A DNA stretch of 64,000 nt from Berghia stephanieae (Eukaryota; Mollusca; Gastropoda; Nudibranchia; Aeolidiidae): positions 57,684,398 through 57,748,397 of the forward strand of contig CM067443.1 of the NCBI GenBank assembly GCA_034508935.3, read 5' to 3'. A program made the position numbers and the translations under genes. Under the pieces are notes generated by a model. It was not told where the DNA came from and ran no database searches. It saw only the letters and a program-made list of their open reading frames with translations. Below are positions 44,516 through 55,606 of the stretch, one piece after another; the stretch's first letter is position 1; each line of letters starts with the position of its first letter.

Positions 44516-45396
44516 TCAATCCCTTTCAGAAGAAATCCTTCAGAACCTATGGGAGCGAAGTTGATCCAAGTTTCTGTCCAGGGAGTGGGACAAAACGGTT
44601 CATTTATCCTTTAGGATATGAGGTTAACAGAAGAAAACTTTTTTTTGCCAAATGTAATATTAGACAATTGCAGAAAACATTCATTGAACATCATTTCTTC
44701 CATTGACCGCTGCTTTATTTTTTAATTTAAATTTTTTAAAATATTTTTTGGGAGCAATTTGATTAAGTCTCTCTAACTGTGCAATTCTCAGCAGCTTTAT
44801 TTGACGCGTACCCAACCTTCATATTGAGCAAAGAATAAACCATTTCGAGGGATCATTCCTGGAATATTTATTAGTGTGTGGCGTCGGTAGATGAGCGAAT
44901 GATATCTTGTCTTGTAACACAGTAGAGTGATGTTGAGCAAGGTCAGTGACCGCATAACGATGGCCGCCAGATTATCGTGCACGTCGTGTATGACCGATGA
45001 CTTGTACGGGATAAAATGGGAATTCGGATCCACATGGCTCTCTGAGCCCGTTTTCATGAACACGGACTAGCGCTTAGTCTCTGACTTTTGTCAAGGACTT
45101 GGATAAAAAATCGGATTTTATGTGAGCTGACCAAGCAAGTCTCAAAATAAAATCACGGCACCTTCGGACTAAGTTTGGCCACGTTTTAGTTATTTGTTGA
45201 GGCCGGACTTCAAATGTAGTCTGAGCGTCCTCAAGATAGCAGCTATTTTTAGATTGAGATCGATAGAGCTTCCAATCGGAAGGAAAATACGTCGGTTACG
45301 AATGGCAGAGACAAAAAGTTTCCTGTTGCTAATGACGCTGGCTTTTAGAAATCTGTACGATAAGTGCAGATCGCAGAAAGTACACATGTTGTGAGT

Positions 45397-46737
45397 TCTT
45401 CTTCTTCTTCTTCTTCTAGGTTCCATGCCTGGTCCAGGCTTCGGATACTGCATGAATTATCTCTCTCCATTCCTCCCTGTCTCTTGCTTTTTCAAACAGC
45501 TCTTGGATTGTTAGGTTGGTGAAGCCCTTCAGTTGGTCTATGAGTGTTTTTCTTTGTCTCCCCCGGGCGCGTTTACCAGGTATTTTTCCACAACTTGCCA
45601 GGTATTCATTCTTATCTTTCCTTACTATGTGTCCGAAAAAGGATAGTTATCGATCCACTATTAAGGGCATTAGTTTCCTTTGTTGGTATGTTTGTTTTAG
45701 CACTTCTTCGTTCGTTTTGTGTGCAGTATACGATATTCTCTGCATCCTTCTCAAGCACCACATTTCAAAAGCTTCAATGTTCTTTTGTGTTTCTGCATTT
45801 GTAGTCCAGCTTTCGCATCCGTATAACAAGATTGGCCACACGTAGCACTTCAAGACTCGGAATCTAATCCCGAACGACATCTGTTTGTTTTTCAAAATGT
45901 TTCCCAGGTCCATGAAGGCCTGTTTGGCTTGAGTTATTCTTGCTCGTATGTCTCGGTTACATCTTCCATCTGTTGTCACTATTGAACCTAGGTATTTAAA
46001 ACTTTCTACGTTGGTAAGTTGCTCGCCGTGAATCGTTATATTGCAGGTGTTGTTGTTTTCGGGGTTTTTCTGTATTACCATGCATTCCGTTTTGGTGATA
46101 TTCACTTCCATTCCCTTGGCTTCACTATCTACTACCACTTTGTCAACAATCTTTTGAAGTTGGATTTCTGATGTTGCAATGAGTACCGTATCGTCTGCGT
46201 ATCTTATATTATTTATGTTGTGACCTCCTACTTTTATTCCCTCCATATTATTTATGCCCCTCATGATTGTTTCTTGGTATAGATTAAACAGATCTGGTGA
46301 GGCAACACACCCTTGACGGACTCCTTTCTTAATAGGAATGGAATTTCCTGTAGAGTTTCCGATTTTGATAGATGCCTGCTGGGTGTAGTATAATGTTTGC
46401 ATGAGTCTGAGGTCTTTCTCATCAGCGCCAATGGAGTGCAGTTGTTTTAGTATTTCTTCGTGGCGTACTCTATCAAAAGCTTTTTTGTAGTCGACAAAAC
46501 AGAGGTATAGTGGGGTCTGAACCTGTATAGCTCTTTCACTTAAAACACGGAGGAGGTATATTGCGTTCCTTGTCCCTCTGTCAGGTTGGAATCCATATTG
46601 TTCTTCTGCGATTTCGGGTTAATCTTATTCCTTAGCCTGTTGATAATTATACGCAACAGTATTTTGTTGATGTGGCTTATTAAACTTATAGTTCTAAAAT
46701 TTTCGCATCTGACTGCACCTGCTTTCTTTGGATGTTG
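45397..46737 (-). mobile_element. RTE-type LINE, 3' half
   Basis: Minus-strand frames encode KKAGAVRCENFRTISLISHI, EEQYGFQPDRGTRNAIYLL, LCFVDYKKAFDRVRHEEIL, KKGVRQGCVASPDLFNLY, IRYADDTVLIA (catalytic), VESFKYLGSIVTTDGR, LLYGCESWTTN and FEMWCLRRMQRISYTAHKTN. After 45647 come GHIVRKDKNEYLASCGK and ARGRQRKTLIDQLKG, and a stop at GTRHGT-like end. The tail is (GAA)n. At least two frame breaks (near 46618 and 45650) make it inactive. Domain order and tail microsatellite fit the RTE clade. Confidence 0.85.
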
Positions 46738-47257
46738 TGAGTAAAAACAAACAAAAAACTCAAATCTAATCGGCTTGCGAGTTTATTGTAGTCTGATCAG
46801 TCGACAGTCAATTTCACCTGATTTGCTTCATCATGGCAAAAGTAAGTTCAAATATGGAACGAAATAATATCTATACCGGATGTGTTGCTAATTTCCTCTT
46901 TGAAAATCTTTTGCGTTGAAAGTATGAACGCTCGTATCTTACCTGCCATGGTGTACTAGAGAGCTTGATGTCACCAGCACAAAATAGCCGAATGAGTCCC
47001 ATGAACATCACGCTTTCTTCAAAAACAAAGACCCGTATGGGAATGAACAGGACGCGCTAGCATTATAAGATACGTAGCTTACAACAAGACACTCTCTTCC
47101 ACCAAAAATATATTACAGAACGGACGTATTTTATCCTGTTCAGTGGTGTGATATTCATTAATAAAGGGTGAGTGGATTACATTGATTTAATTTTCTTAAA
47201 TTTCTTTCTGATATACAGTCTCTATCATCAGCTTTTTCTGCAGACTTTTACGTCTCT

Positions 47258-47513
47258 ATGGGATTCAATAGTCTGATGTTACGTCCGCCCAGCAACGAGC
47301 AGCTTGGTTCTAAACAAAGAAAATCGGTACTTTTTTTCTTCATGCGGGCTAGAACTTTTTCACATGTCATGTGATGAGAATGTATAAAAGTAAAAGCATG
47401 ATCAGATTTATAATGTTTTTCTCCTCTGGATACACTCTTACGCTCGTCGGAGAAGTATTTCATAAGGGCGTCCGACGTTGCTCCGATAGTTTAGAACCAG
47501 TTACTAAGTTACT
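47258..47513 (-). repeat. ~255-bp interspersed repeat, copy 1
   Basis: Inverted match to 53206-53461 along its length: AGTAACTTAGTAACTGGTTC, GGACGCCCTTATGAAATACT, GAAAAAGTTCTAGCCCGCAT and GACATCAGACTATTGAA-type blocks occur in the same order. No ORF, tRNA box or clear inverted terminus. Class unknown. Confidence 0.65.
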
Positions 47514-48186
47514 ATGCGTCAGTACGAGGGAAGTGACGTCACGACTGTTGAAGTCTATTCCTATGAGGTTGATATCATTATGACTTGATCACATGTAATT
47601 CGACATATTTTACAATACCGTGGTTTTGCTAATTTGTTTATCTAGGCAGTCAGATTCTTCTTGGGGCCAGTGGACCTAGCATTTGTTTATTTCATGCTAT
47701 CTGGGCGTTAGCAGTATAAACATGTTGCTTAAGATATTCAATAAGGTTCAAGTGTTATCATTAGGCTTGTTTAGCCCTTTGTACCATTTGAACATGTTCT
47801 TAGGGCTGACTTTAGACCCTATCGCTACCCCTGTCTGAGGGCCCACCAGTCCCGAGAAAAGGCCAAGGAAGTTTAACACGGAGAAATCTGACGGCCTGTT
47901 TATATTCATATCAAACCAGATTTCAACCTCTTCCTAGTACGGACATAGGAAGAGCTGTCCAACCCCACCACTGCTTCAAACGGCACCACCTGCAACCAAG
48001 ACCTGAGAGACGGCCAGTTCGGCTAAGGACCTCAGCTGCTACTACGCTAAGAACTATAACAATAAAAAAAAAACATTGTGGTTTTCCTTTGTTAGTGCCC
48101 AATGATAGACATTAAAAACACGTAAATTCGTACCATATTATCTAAAACAGACTAAATCCGACTTACTTTTCTTGTCAATTATAAGT

Positions 48187-48731
48187 GGGACTGGAACTTG
48201 TTTTATTCATTACCTATTTTGTATCAAATGCGACCAGTTGTGTCAAACAACAACCTAAACTTGAAGACCAGAATGAAAGTAGTAGAAACATATGTTATAA
48301 GTATCCTTTTATACGGTTGTGAAACGTGGACGCTTGACAAAGAATGTACGAGAAGGTTAGAGGCATTTGAGATGTGGATGTATAGAAGAATGTTGAGGGT
48401 ATCATGGACAGACAGGTGTACGAACGAGGAAGTGTTGGAGAAGGTGAGAAAGGGAAGAATACTGATCGATAAGATCAGAAAGAGGCAGTTACGGTTTCTG
48501 GGACATGTGTGGAGAAGAGACGGAATAGAAAAGTTGGTAACATCTGGGATGACGAAGGAAAGAGAGCTAGAGGAAGACAAAGAATGACTTATCTAAATAA
48601 CCTAAGAATAGCCAAATGTGGCATAAAAAGCAACACAGATTTCATGCGCACCGCAGAGGATCGTGATTCGTGGAGACAGCTGACCGGCAACGTGCTCAAG
48701 AGTATAAGCCACGATGGATGATGATGATTTT
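48187..48731 (+). mobile_element. RTE-type LINE, 3' fragment
   Basis: Encodes NNNLNLKTRMKVVETYVISI, LLYGCETWTLDKECTRRLEA, FEMWMYRRMLRVSWTDRCTN and LRFLGHVWRRDGIEKLV. In a shifted frame it continues GKRARGRQRMTYLNNLRIAK and ends SISHDG-stop at 48721, followed by (GAT)n. It is 5'-truncated, with one frame break near 48570. Oriented opposite to the RTE copy at 45397-46737. Confidence 0.85.
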
Positions 48732-49002
48732 GTATTGTGAAGGTTATATCCTTAGACAGCTACAGGAACTATTAATCATTGTTGTTTTATAATTTCATGT
48801 AATATAGAACGGGGAAATCATAGGATTTGCAGACCTCTATAATTTAATTATAATTAATAGGGCGATTCTGTGAGTGCAGGAGCTGACAACCTATGTAAAA
48901 CGCTCACGTGGTGTGGAGAATTATTACATAAAATTTTCTTAAATTAACATTTTTACCTCCACCTTAAATACCACATGACAGCCCTGATGGAATAAACGAA
49001 GC

Positions 49003-49085
49003 ATTATAAAGCGCATTGAGCATGGTGGAACAATGGTGAAGCGGTATAAACATACGCTCATTATATTATTTATTATTTATCGTTC
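49003..49085 (+). repeat. LINE/SINE-type 3' tail remnant
   Basis: TATAAAGCGCATTGAGCATG...AAGCGGTATAAACAT then ATTATTT repeats; another relative of the family A/CR1 tail. The flanking 48,740-49,000 and 49,090-49,850 show no gene. Confidence 0.45.
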
Positions 49086-49857
49086 ATTACCCTCGTTGGT
49101 GATTTATAAGCATCATATTGATCCAAAGGGTAAGTATCAACGTGTTTTGTAATCTGCCCTCCGACATCCTACTATTCGGGTTGAGGTCAGACCACAATGT
49201 AAATGGTTTGCTCCATCAATACAATATAAATATAAATAAAGTGAGTTGACGAGACAGATCTAATAATATTTTGGTTGAAGATGAAATCAATAATAGCTGG
49301 AGTTTCAATAGAATAAATATCTGCTCCTCAAGATTCGAATTAGGTCTGATGTTTTCATCCCAGGATTATCCTCATGCCAGCGAGAGTCCTTTGAAGTTTG
49401 GAAGTATCATCGAATATGATCGAGAAGAAGATCAAAGGCAATGCCTGCTTACACGGCCAGATGCGTTTTGGCATCCTATCATCAAACTGTCATGGAAAAA
49501 GAATTTTCATAATAAATTGTTCAAAGCTGATTGATCTTTGGAGTTGTAGAATTTTAGAAATCAAGGATGGAATGTATCAATGATGAAAGGGATTTTTTTT
49601 CATTTATGTTCTATTGTGGCTGCGTTGAAATCTAGTGGAGTCGACACAGTGATATATCAATATAGTAGAATCAATATCAGAGTTGGGGTTTTTTTTTCTA
49701 TACTAATTATTTAATGGAGAAGATAATCGAAAACTTTAAATATTTTATGATTGTTCAACAGCTTGAAAAGAAATTTGTCCTTCAACTGGTATTAATAATA
49801 AAAAATGTTTATTTAGCAAAAAAAAAAAATGTAATTGTAGTATCATCAGCAGTGGCA

Positions 49858-49875
49858 AATAGTAGTAGCAGCAGC

Positions 49876-49913
<38 letters not shown>

Positions 49914-49995
49914 CAGCAGCAGTAGTAGTAGTAGTAGTAGCAGCAGCAGCAGTAGTAGCAGTAGGAGTAGCAGCAGCAGTAGTAGTAGTAGTAGT

Positions 49996-50077
<82 letters not shown>

Positions 50078-50102
50078 GGTGGTGGTGGTGGTAGTAGTAG
50101 TT

Positions 50103-50164
<62 letters not shown>

Positions 50165-50177
50165 TGTTGTTGTTGTT

Positions 50178-50248
<71 letters not shown>

Positions 50249-50254
50249 TGTAGC

Positions 50255-50306
<52 letters not shown>

Positions 50307-50333
50307 TAGTTGTAGCAGTAGTAGTAGTAGTAG

Positions 50334-50372
<39 letters not shown>

Positions 50373-50441
50373 TAGTAGTAGTAATAGTAGTAGCAGCAGC
50401 AATAGTAGTAGTAGTAGTAGCAGTAGTAGTAGTAGTAATAA

Positions 50442-50500
<59 letters not shown>
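49858..50500. repeat. Large (AGT)n array 4
   Basis: About 640 bp of AGT triplets with AGC, GTG and GTT variants. It gives spurious polyserine, polyvaline and polytyrosine frames on both strands. Confidence 0.97.
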
Positions 50501-50501
50501 T

Positions 50502-50705
50502 GATCTTTGCTTCTTACTCAAAAGGTACCGAGTTCGACATCCCGCCGCGCTGTGCGACCTTGAACAGATCACCTCTCCCTAGTTTACTATGCGGCACTGC
50601 TCCGTGGCTGATGCTAAGGTTATTCAAGTCTTCCCTTGGAATAGACCCTAAAGACACATTTCCCCAATGGGATAAATAAAAAATCGGGAATGAAATAAAG
50701 TAAAT
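50502..50705 (+). mobile_element. tRNA-derived SINE, family B, copy 1
   Basis: Starts inside the tRNA-like head (TTGCTTCTTACTCAAAAGGT then ACCGAGTTCGA) directly at the (AGT)n edge; the first ~28 bp of the head are missing. The tail includes CAAGTCTTCCCTTGGAATAG and ends GGGATAAATAAAAAATCGGG. Confidence 0.75.
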
Positions 50706-50840
50706 GTTATTCACTTACTTATTTTATTTATTAACATCAATCTTCGTCTTAAAATAATGAAATACAATCTAACATTATATTAAATGGTCTCAAGTGTTGG
50801 TCTATTCAATCGCATACATAGATTTAAAAAAAAAATATAT

Positions 50841-50893
<53 letters not shown>

Positions 50894-51115
50894 TTATTTA
50901 TTTATTCAACTGCTAAAGTTATGTTTTTATTTATCTATTTATTTATTCATTCAAATGATAGCACGTGTGTGAGAGTAGTAGTAAACAGTTGACTGTTTGT
51001 GTGAAGAGTTATCAACAATCATCACACATCTCCCATAGCAGGTTGAAATAATATCGAAGAACAGCAGGTCGATAAAGAAAGGAAACGCATATTAAAATAA
51101 TAAAATAAATAAAAT

Positions 51116-51326
51116 AAAATTCCCTTTATTCATCCAATTGGGGGAAATTCGTCCCTAGGGTCTATTCCAAGGGAAGACTGGAAAAACCCAGGCGTCAGCC
51201 GCAGTACAGCGCCGCAAATTGAGCTAAGGCGAGGTGACTTGATCGAGGCCACACAGCGCAGCGCAGCGAACTCGGTATCTTTCGGGTACGAAGCAATGAC
51301 CGTACCGCTGAGCCACGCTACCCCCT
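51116..51326 (-). mobile_element. tRNA-derived SINE, family B, copy 2
   Basis: Full-length on the minus strand: GGGGGTAGCGTGGCTCAGCG head, GATACCGAGTTCGCT B box region, AAGTCACCTCGCCTTAGCTC body, CAGTCTTCCCTTGGAATAGA and an AATAAAGGGAATTTTATTTT tail. Its head abuts the end of the ~180-bp repeat at 51330. Confidence 0.8.
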
Positions 51327-51329
51327 ATA

Positions 51330-51530
51330 GATAGTATGCAGATGACGTCACTCAGGCCTTTGTTATTGTTATTGCCATCCGCGTTTGTGAGTTGTTCTCA
51401 CTAAACTGTATTAACCAGACTATAAAAGTTCATGGTTACACAGAGTTTGTGTGTTGGTCCGTTATACTTCCGGATGGCAATGTTGTGAACTCCTTGGCCA
51501 AGCGCATTCTATCTATTGACATTATATTTA
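51330..51530 (-). repeat. ~180-bp repeat unit, inverted copy
   Basis: Minus-strand match to the units at 52905-54110: TTGGCCAAGGAGTTCACAAC, ATTGCCATCCGGAAGTATAA, CCAGACTATAAAAG-type and GCGGATGGCAATAACAATAA, ending TGAGTGACGTCATCTGCATA. Nearest to the unit at 53727. A 60-codon plus-strand frame here is a by-product. Confidence 0.7.
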
Positions 51531-53205
51531 ATGAGGCTAACATCATCGTTGATTGCACGTATTATCTTAAGTGACAAGTTTCAAATACTTTCATATCAGG
51601 TTTAAAAAAAAAAAGACGGAATGACACAGTGAATAGTAATGAAGGACTTTACATACGATAGGATTTATAAAAAAAACCCACTAGATATTTCCAGTTGTTT
51701 TGTAAAATGCATACAAACCGTATAATATTATACTATATTATTATTAAAGTGATCAAATGTCACTTTCGTGAAATCAACGAGAAATTTTGTCCTCGTATTA
51801 ATCATGTTGATTTCTTATTCCATTGCAGACTCAAGTATTTGTTTGTTGTCATAAATTTATTGTGGCTGGAAATTCAAACTGTCCTCTTATCGATATCAAT
51901 CAACTGTACTTATATGACCAGTTAACTGCCGTACTCTTGGGAGACATAAACAATTTGGTCAGAAAACTCATCCTTCAAATTTCGATAGATTTATAATACC
52001 CTCGTCTTGACTAAATCTCTCAAACAGTAAACTCTTACTATATCACCCCCTTTATTGCAACACTACCGAACGCAAAAAAAAAAAAAATCTTATTTTTTTT
52101 TCCTTTATCTTGACTTGAATGGATCTATTACATTAAAATAAAAACAACATTCTGACGCCTTTTCTTGGAACAGAGTGCACTAGCGGTAATACTAACAACA
52201 TTAATTTGATACCTGACCGTGCTCTATTAGAGCGTCTAATCTGAGGATAGAGGTGGGGAATTGTCAAAACAGTCGGCCCCACAGTTTATGAACATTAACA
52301 GCAATGTTTTGACACACTTGTATTATACAACAATGTCCCGCATTGATAAAATGTCTATTTCCATCGCTTCAATCGTGGCTTTCGTAAACTCATGGCCTGA
52401 TACTGACCAACAAATGACGTCAAAAGACAAGTCTTTGGACATAAAAGAAAACAAAACACGAGTTGTATTCAACAGTTAAACCAATGGGATAACTTGTTTC
52501 ATTGACCACTAATAAAGACAACTCACTAGGCGGTCCACCAACCTAAACATGACGTCAAAATATGGGTCTTAGAGGGTTTTAGTGTCAGGCTGTACGTTAA
52601 CGATGGCTACGCTTCAATCGGGCCTTATTATGTCAAATGACGAAAAGTTAAAATGAACAGAGATGTTATGTCATTTTACATTTTATCTCATGCACAATGT
52701 ATAGAGCGATGAGGGCTGCCAGAAGCCTGGGGTGGTAAAAAAAAAAAGGTAAAGAAAAAGGTGAACATGGAAAAGGTTTCGGATGGAGTACAAACAATGA
52801 TGAACGTAGAATATATAGATCTAGATTCTTTCTTACAAAATAATAAAATTAAAATGTTGGCACAGGTCTCATATTTCTGTCTCGATGATATGCGCATGGC
52901 TTAGAAACTCACAACATTGCCATCCGGAGGTAAAAAGGACCAAACACAAAACGGTGTGTAACCTTGAACGTTTATAGTCTGATTAATACAGTTTAGTGAG
53001 AATTACTCATTAACATGGATGGCAAAAAAAAACAATAACAAAGGCCTGAGTGACGTCAATTTCGTTCTATTTATAGATCCTGTGCGTTTGGCTAAGAAAC
53101 TCACAACATTGCCATCCGGAAAAATAACGGACGAAAACACAAAACTATGTGTACCCTTTAACGTTTATAGTCTGGGTCAAACATTTTAGTGAGAATATGC
53201 TTCAA

Positions 53206-53461
53206 CAGTAACTTAGTAACTGGCTCTAAACTATCAGAACAATGGCGGACGCCCTTATGAAATATTTCTCCGACGAGCATAAAAGCGTATCCAGAGGAAA
53301 AAAACCATTATAAATCTGATCATGTTTTGACTTTTACACATTCTGATCACAAGACATGAAAAGTTCTAGCCAGCATGAAGAATAAAAAGTACAAATTTTC
53401 TTTGTTTAGAACCACGATGGCCGCGTTGCTGGGCGACGTGACATCAGACTATTGAATACAA
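53206..53461 (+). repeat. ~255-bp interspersed repeat, copy 2
   Basis: Begins AGTAACTTAGTAACTGGCTC and ends GACATCAGACTATTGAATAC. Inverted relative of 47258-47513. Confidence 0.65.
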
Positions 53462-53574
53462 TTAACCAGTAGATTTTACCAATCAAAACATGGGATTTGT
53501 GACACACTTTTCACACGTTCTCGGACAAACATACTTATTTGTATATAAACAATATAATAACGTGAATGAAATCG

Positions 53575-53575
<1 letters not shown>

Positions 53576-53640
<65 letters not shown>
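53576..53640. repeat. (CT)n microsatellite
   Basis: About 64 bp of CT. Confidence 0.95.
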
Positions 53641-53643
<3 letters not shown>

Positions 53644-54374
53644 CATTGTTGTTTTTATACCGTCAAATGGGTGACAAGTTATACGATTTTCTCGATCAAA
53701 CTACAACCGTTTAAATATAGATAGAATGCGCTTGGCCAAGGAGTTCACAACATTGCCATCCGGAAGTATAACGGACCAACACACAAACTCTGTGTAACCA
53801 TGAACTTTTATAGTCTGGTTAATACAGTTTAGTGAGAACAACTCACAAACGCGGATGGCAAAAACAATAACAAAGGCCTGAGTGAAGTTATCTGCATACT
53901 ATCTATAGAGTGCGATTGGTTAAGACGCTCACAACAATGTCATCCGGAAGTATAACGGACCAAAACACAAAACTATGTGTAACCTTAAACGTTTATAGTT
54001 TATGGTTAATACGGTTTAGTGAGAATTACTCATGGACGCAGATGACAAAAAAAAATAAATAAATAAATAAACAATAACAAAGACCCGAGTGACGTCAACT
54101 TCATTCTCTCTATACATATTGTTTTCTGTGTTGGTTCTATTAATCAAGCGGCAAAACAGAGGGTATTTTACTTAGACACATACCATCGATAGTTAAAGCT
54201 GTGTTGCTTCCTATGTTAACCAATCACTAAGATTGTTTACATTATGACGACTGTCCAAGAGGTGCAGTCACCTGTGTCTATTACTCATAAACGTGGATGC
54301 CCCCCCCCCCCCAAAAAAAAAAAACAATAATAAAGACCTGAGTGGCGTCAACTTCGTTCTATCTATAAATTCAT

Positions 54375-54382
54375 GTTTCACC
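54375..54382. repeat. Target-site duplication, left
   Basis: GTTTCACC, identical to 59186-59193, immediately outside the P-element terminus. Confidence 0.93.
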
Positions 54383-54443
54383 CAAGGACAACTATACTGA
54401 AAGGACAATCATGGCGAATTTTCAGACAACGCTAGTGGGGGCC
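54383..54443 (+). repeat. P-element terminal inverted repeat, left
   Basis: 43 bp identical to the reverse complement of the right end, a 4-bp stretch with three mismatches, then 14 more identical bases (CGCTAGTGGGGGCC). Confidence 0.92.
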
Positions 54444-54969
54444 AACTAAAAAATCTAGAAAATTCACACCAAAATTTCGCTAAGGGTATAATAGGGCAAA
54501 ATCTGCCCTTTTAAAGAATAAATGTGAGTTCTGGGTCAAAAAAATATTGAATGATTATTATTATAAGTAGTGAATAAGAGTAGCCAAGAAACAGAAAGGA
54601 TGAGTAGTTAGATATTCTAAAAACTGACCTTATAGTGATTGATTCAGGATGATTTCTTTACAAAGTTGATTAATTAGTATACATCATATGTAAGATGATG
54701 ATGAGGATGAGCAATTAGATGAAATGGAAAGGAGCTGTGCAATGTCAACAAAGGGAGGTAATCTGTGGAGGATGATACCAAGAAAAATATGAATACCAAA
54801 ATATCTACTAAGGGATGCACTACCTAGTAATAAAGAGACATAGTTTCTTTTAAATAATTTATAAAAGTGCACTGAACAATACTCACAATATTTATTCCAG
54901 TACACATATCACAATTTCAGTTTTAGTCTCTCGAAATTTTTTTCTTTTTTAACACTATATTACTATATT

Positions 54970-55150
54970 TCATCCCTATAAGGGAAATTTGTCTAAACAT
55001 TGTTGATATATACCACCACTGGTGAGTCAGCCGTAGTGCAGCGCCCCACAAGCTAGAGGCAAGGTGACTCACTCATAGTCACACAGTGCAGTGGACGGAA
55101 TCGATCCCTGTACACTCAGTTGCTAAGCGAAGACTGAACATCTGCGCAAC
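54970..55150 (-). mobile_element. tRNA-derived SINE, family B, copy 3 (inside the P element)
   Basis: Minus strand: head ending near AGCAACTGAGTGTACAGGGA, TCGATTCCG B box, AGTGAGTCACCTTGCCTCTA body, GCGCTGCACTACGGCTGACT, and a tail of GACAAATTTCCCTTATAGGG. More diverged than copies 2 and 4. Confidence 0.65.
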
Positions 55151-55606
55151 ACTACTCCTTGAACCAAAAAACAAAATTCTTCCAAAACAATTTTAAAATA
55201 ATAAATTGCTGACCTGCCAGGAACAGTGATAAATGATCTGAATGATGAAGATGAAACATGGGAGGAATAGAAAAGGAGCTGTACAATGTAGGGGGAAATC
55301 TGTGGAGGATGATCCCACAATAAAATATTAATTACTGTTAACACTAGAGGCCATGAGATCAGTATTAGATAATCATTTTCAATAACAAACAAATCGTTTT
55401 TTGATATGATTCTTATTTTTAGAGACCAAAACAGTCATTAGAGTGATTGATAAGTTCAACATTATTCATAAAAGAGGACCTGGGAAAGGTACGTGCATTA
55501 TATCAAAAGTCTCAGCAAGAGTTATTAACAATCGTGCTTGCTACAATATGACAGAATAACTAATGGCCACACTTTCATGACACACTTAATAAATCATCTT
55601 ACTTTC

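Larger units (their letters stand above)
52905..54110 (+). repeat. Cluster of ~180-bp repeat units with embedded 255-bp repeat
   Basis: Units at about 52905-53085, 53086-53200 (partial), 53727-53905 and 53906-54110 share CACAACATTGCCATCCGG, TAACGGACCAAAACACAAAA, CGTTTATAGTCTG, TTTAGTGAGAATTACTCA and GATGGCAAAAACAATAACAA, then AGGCCTGAGTGACGTCA. Each unit carries opposed TTGCCATCCG/CGGATGGCAA words. The 255-bp repeat (53206-53461) and a (CT)n tract (53576-53640) separate two pairs. A final partial unit at about 54285-54365 ends just before the P element. Non-coding; class unknown. Confidence 0.7.

Noticed and set aside
47640-48075. Possible terminal repeat or processed transcript copy ending in an A-run
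   Set aside because: Only one copy, no coding similarity and no paired repeat; not enough to name a class.
49745-50572. Long polytyrosine, polythreonine, polyserine and polyvaline frames
   Set aside because: Products of the (AGT)n array on both strands.
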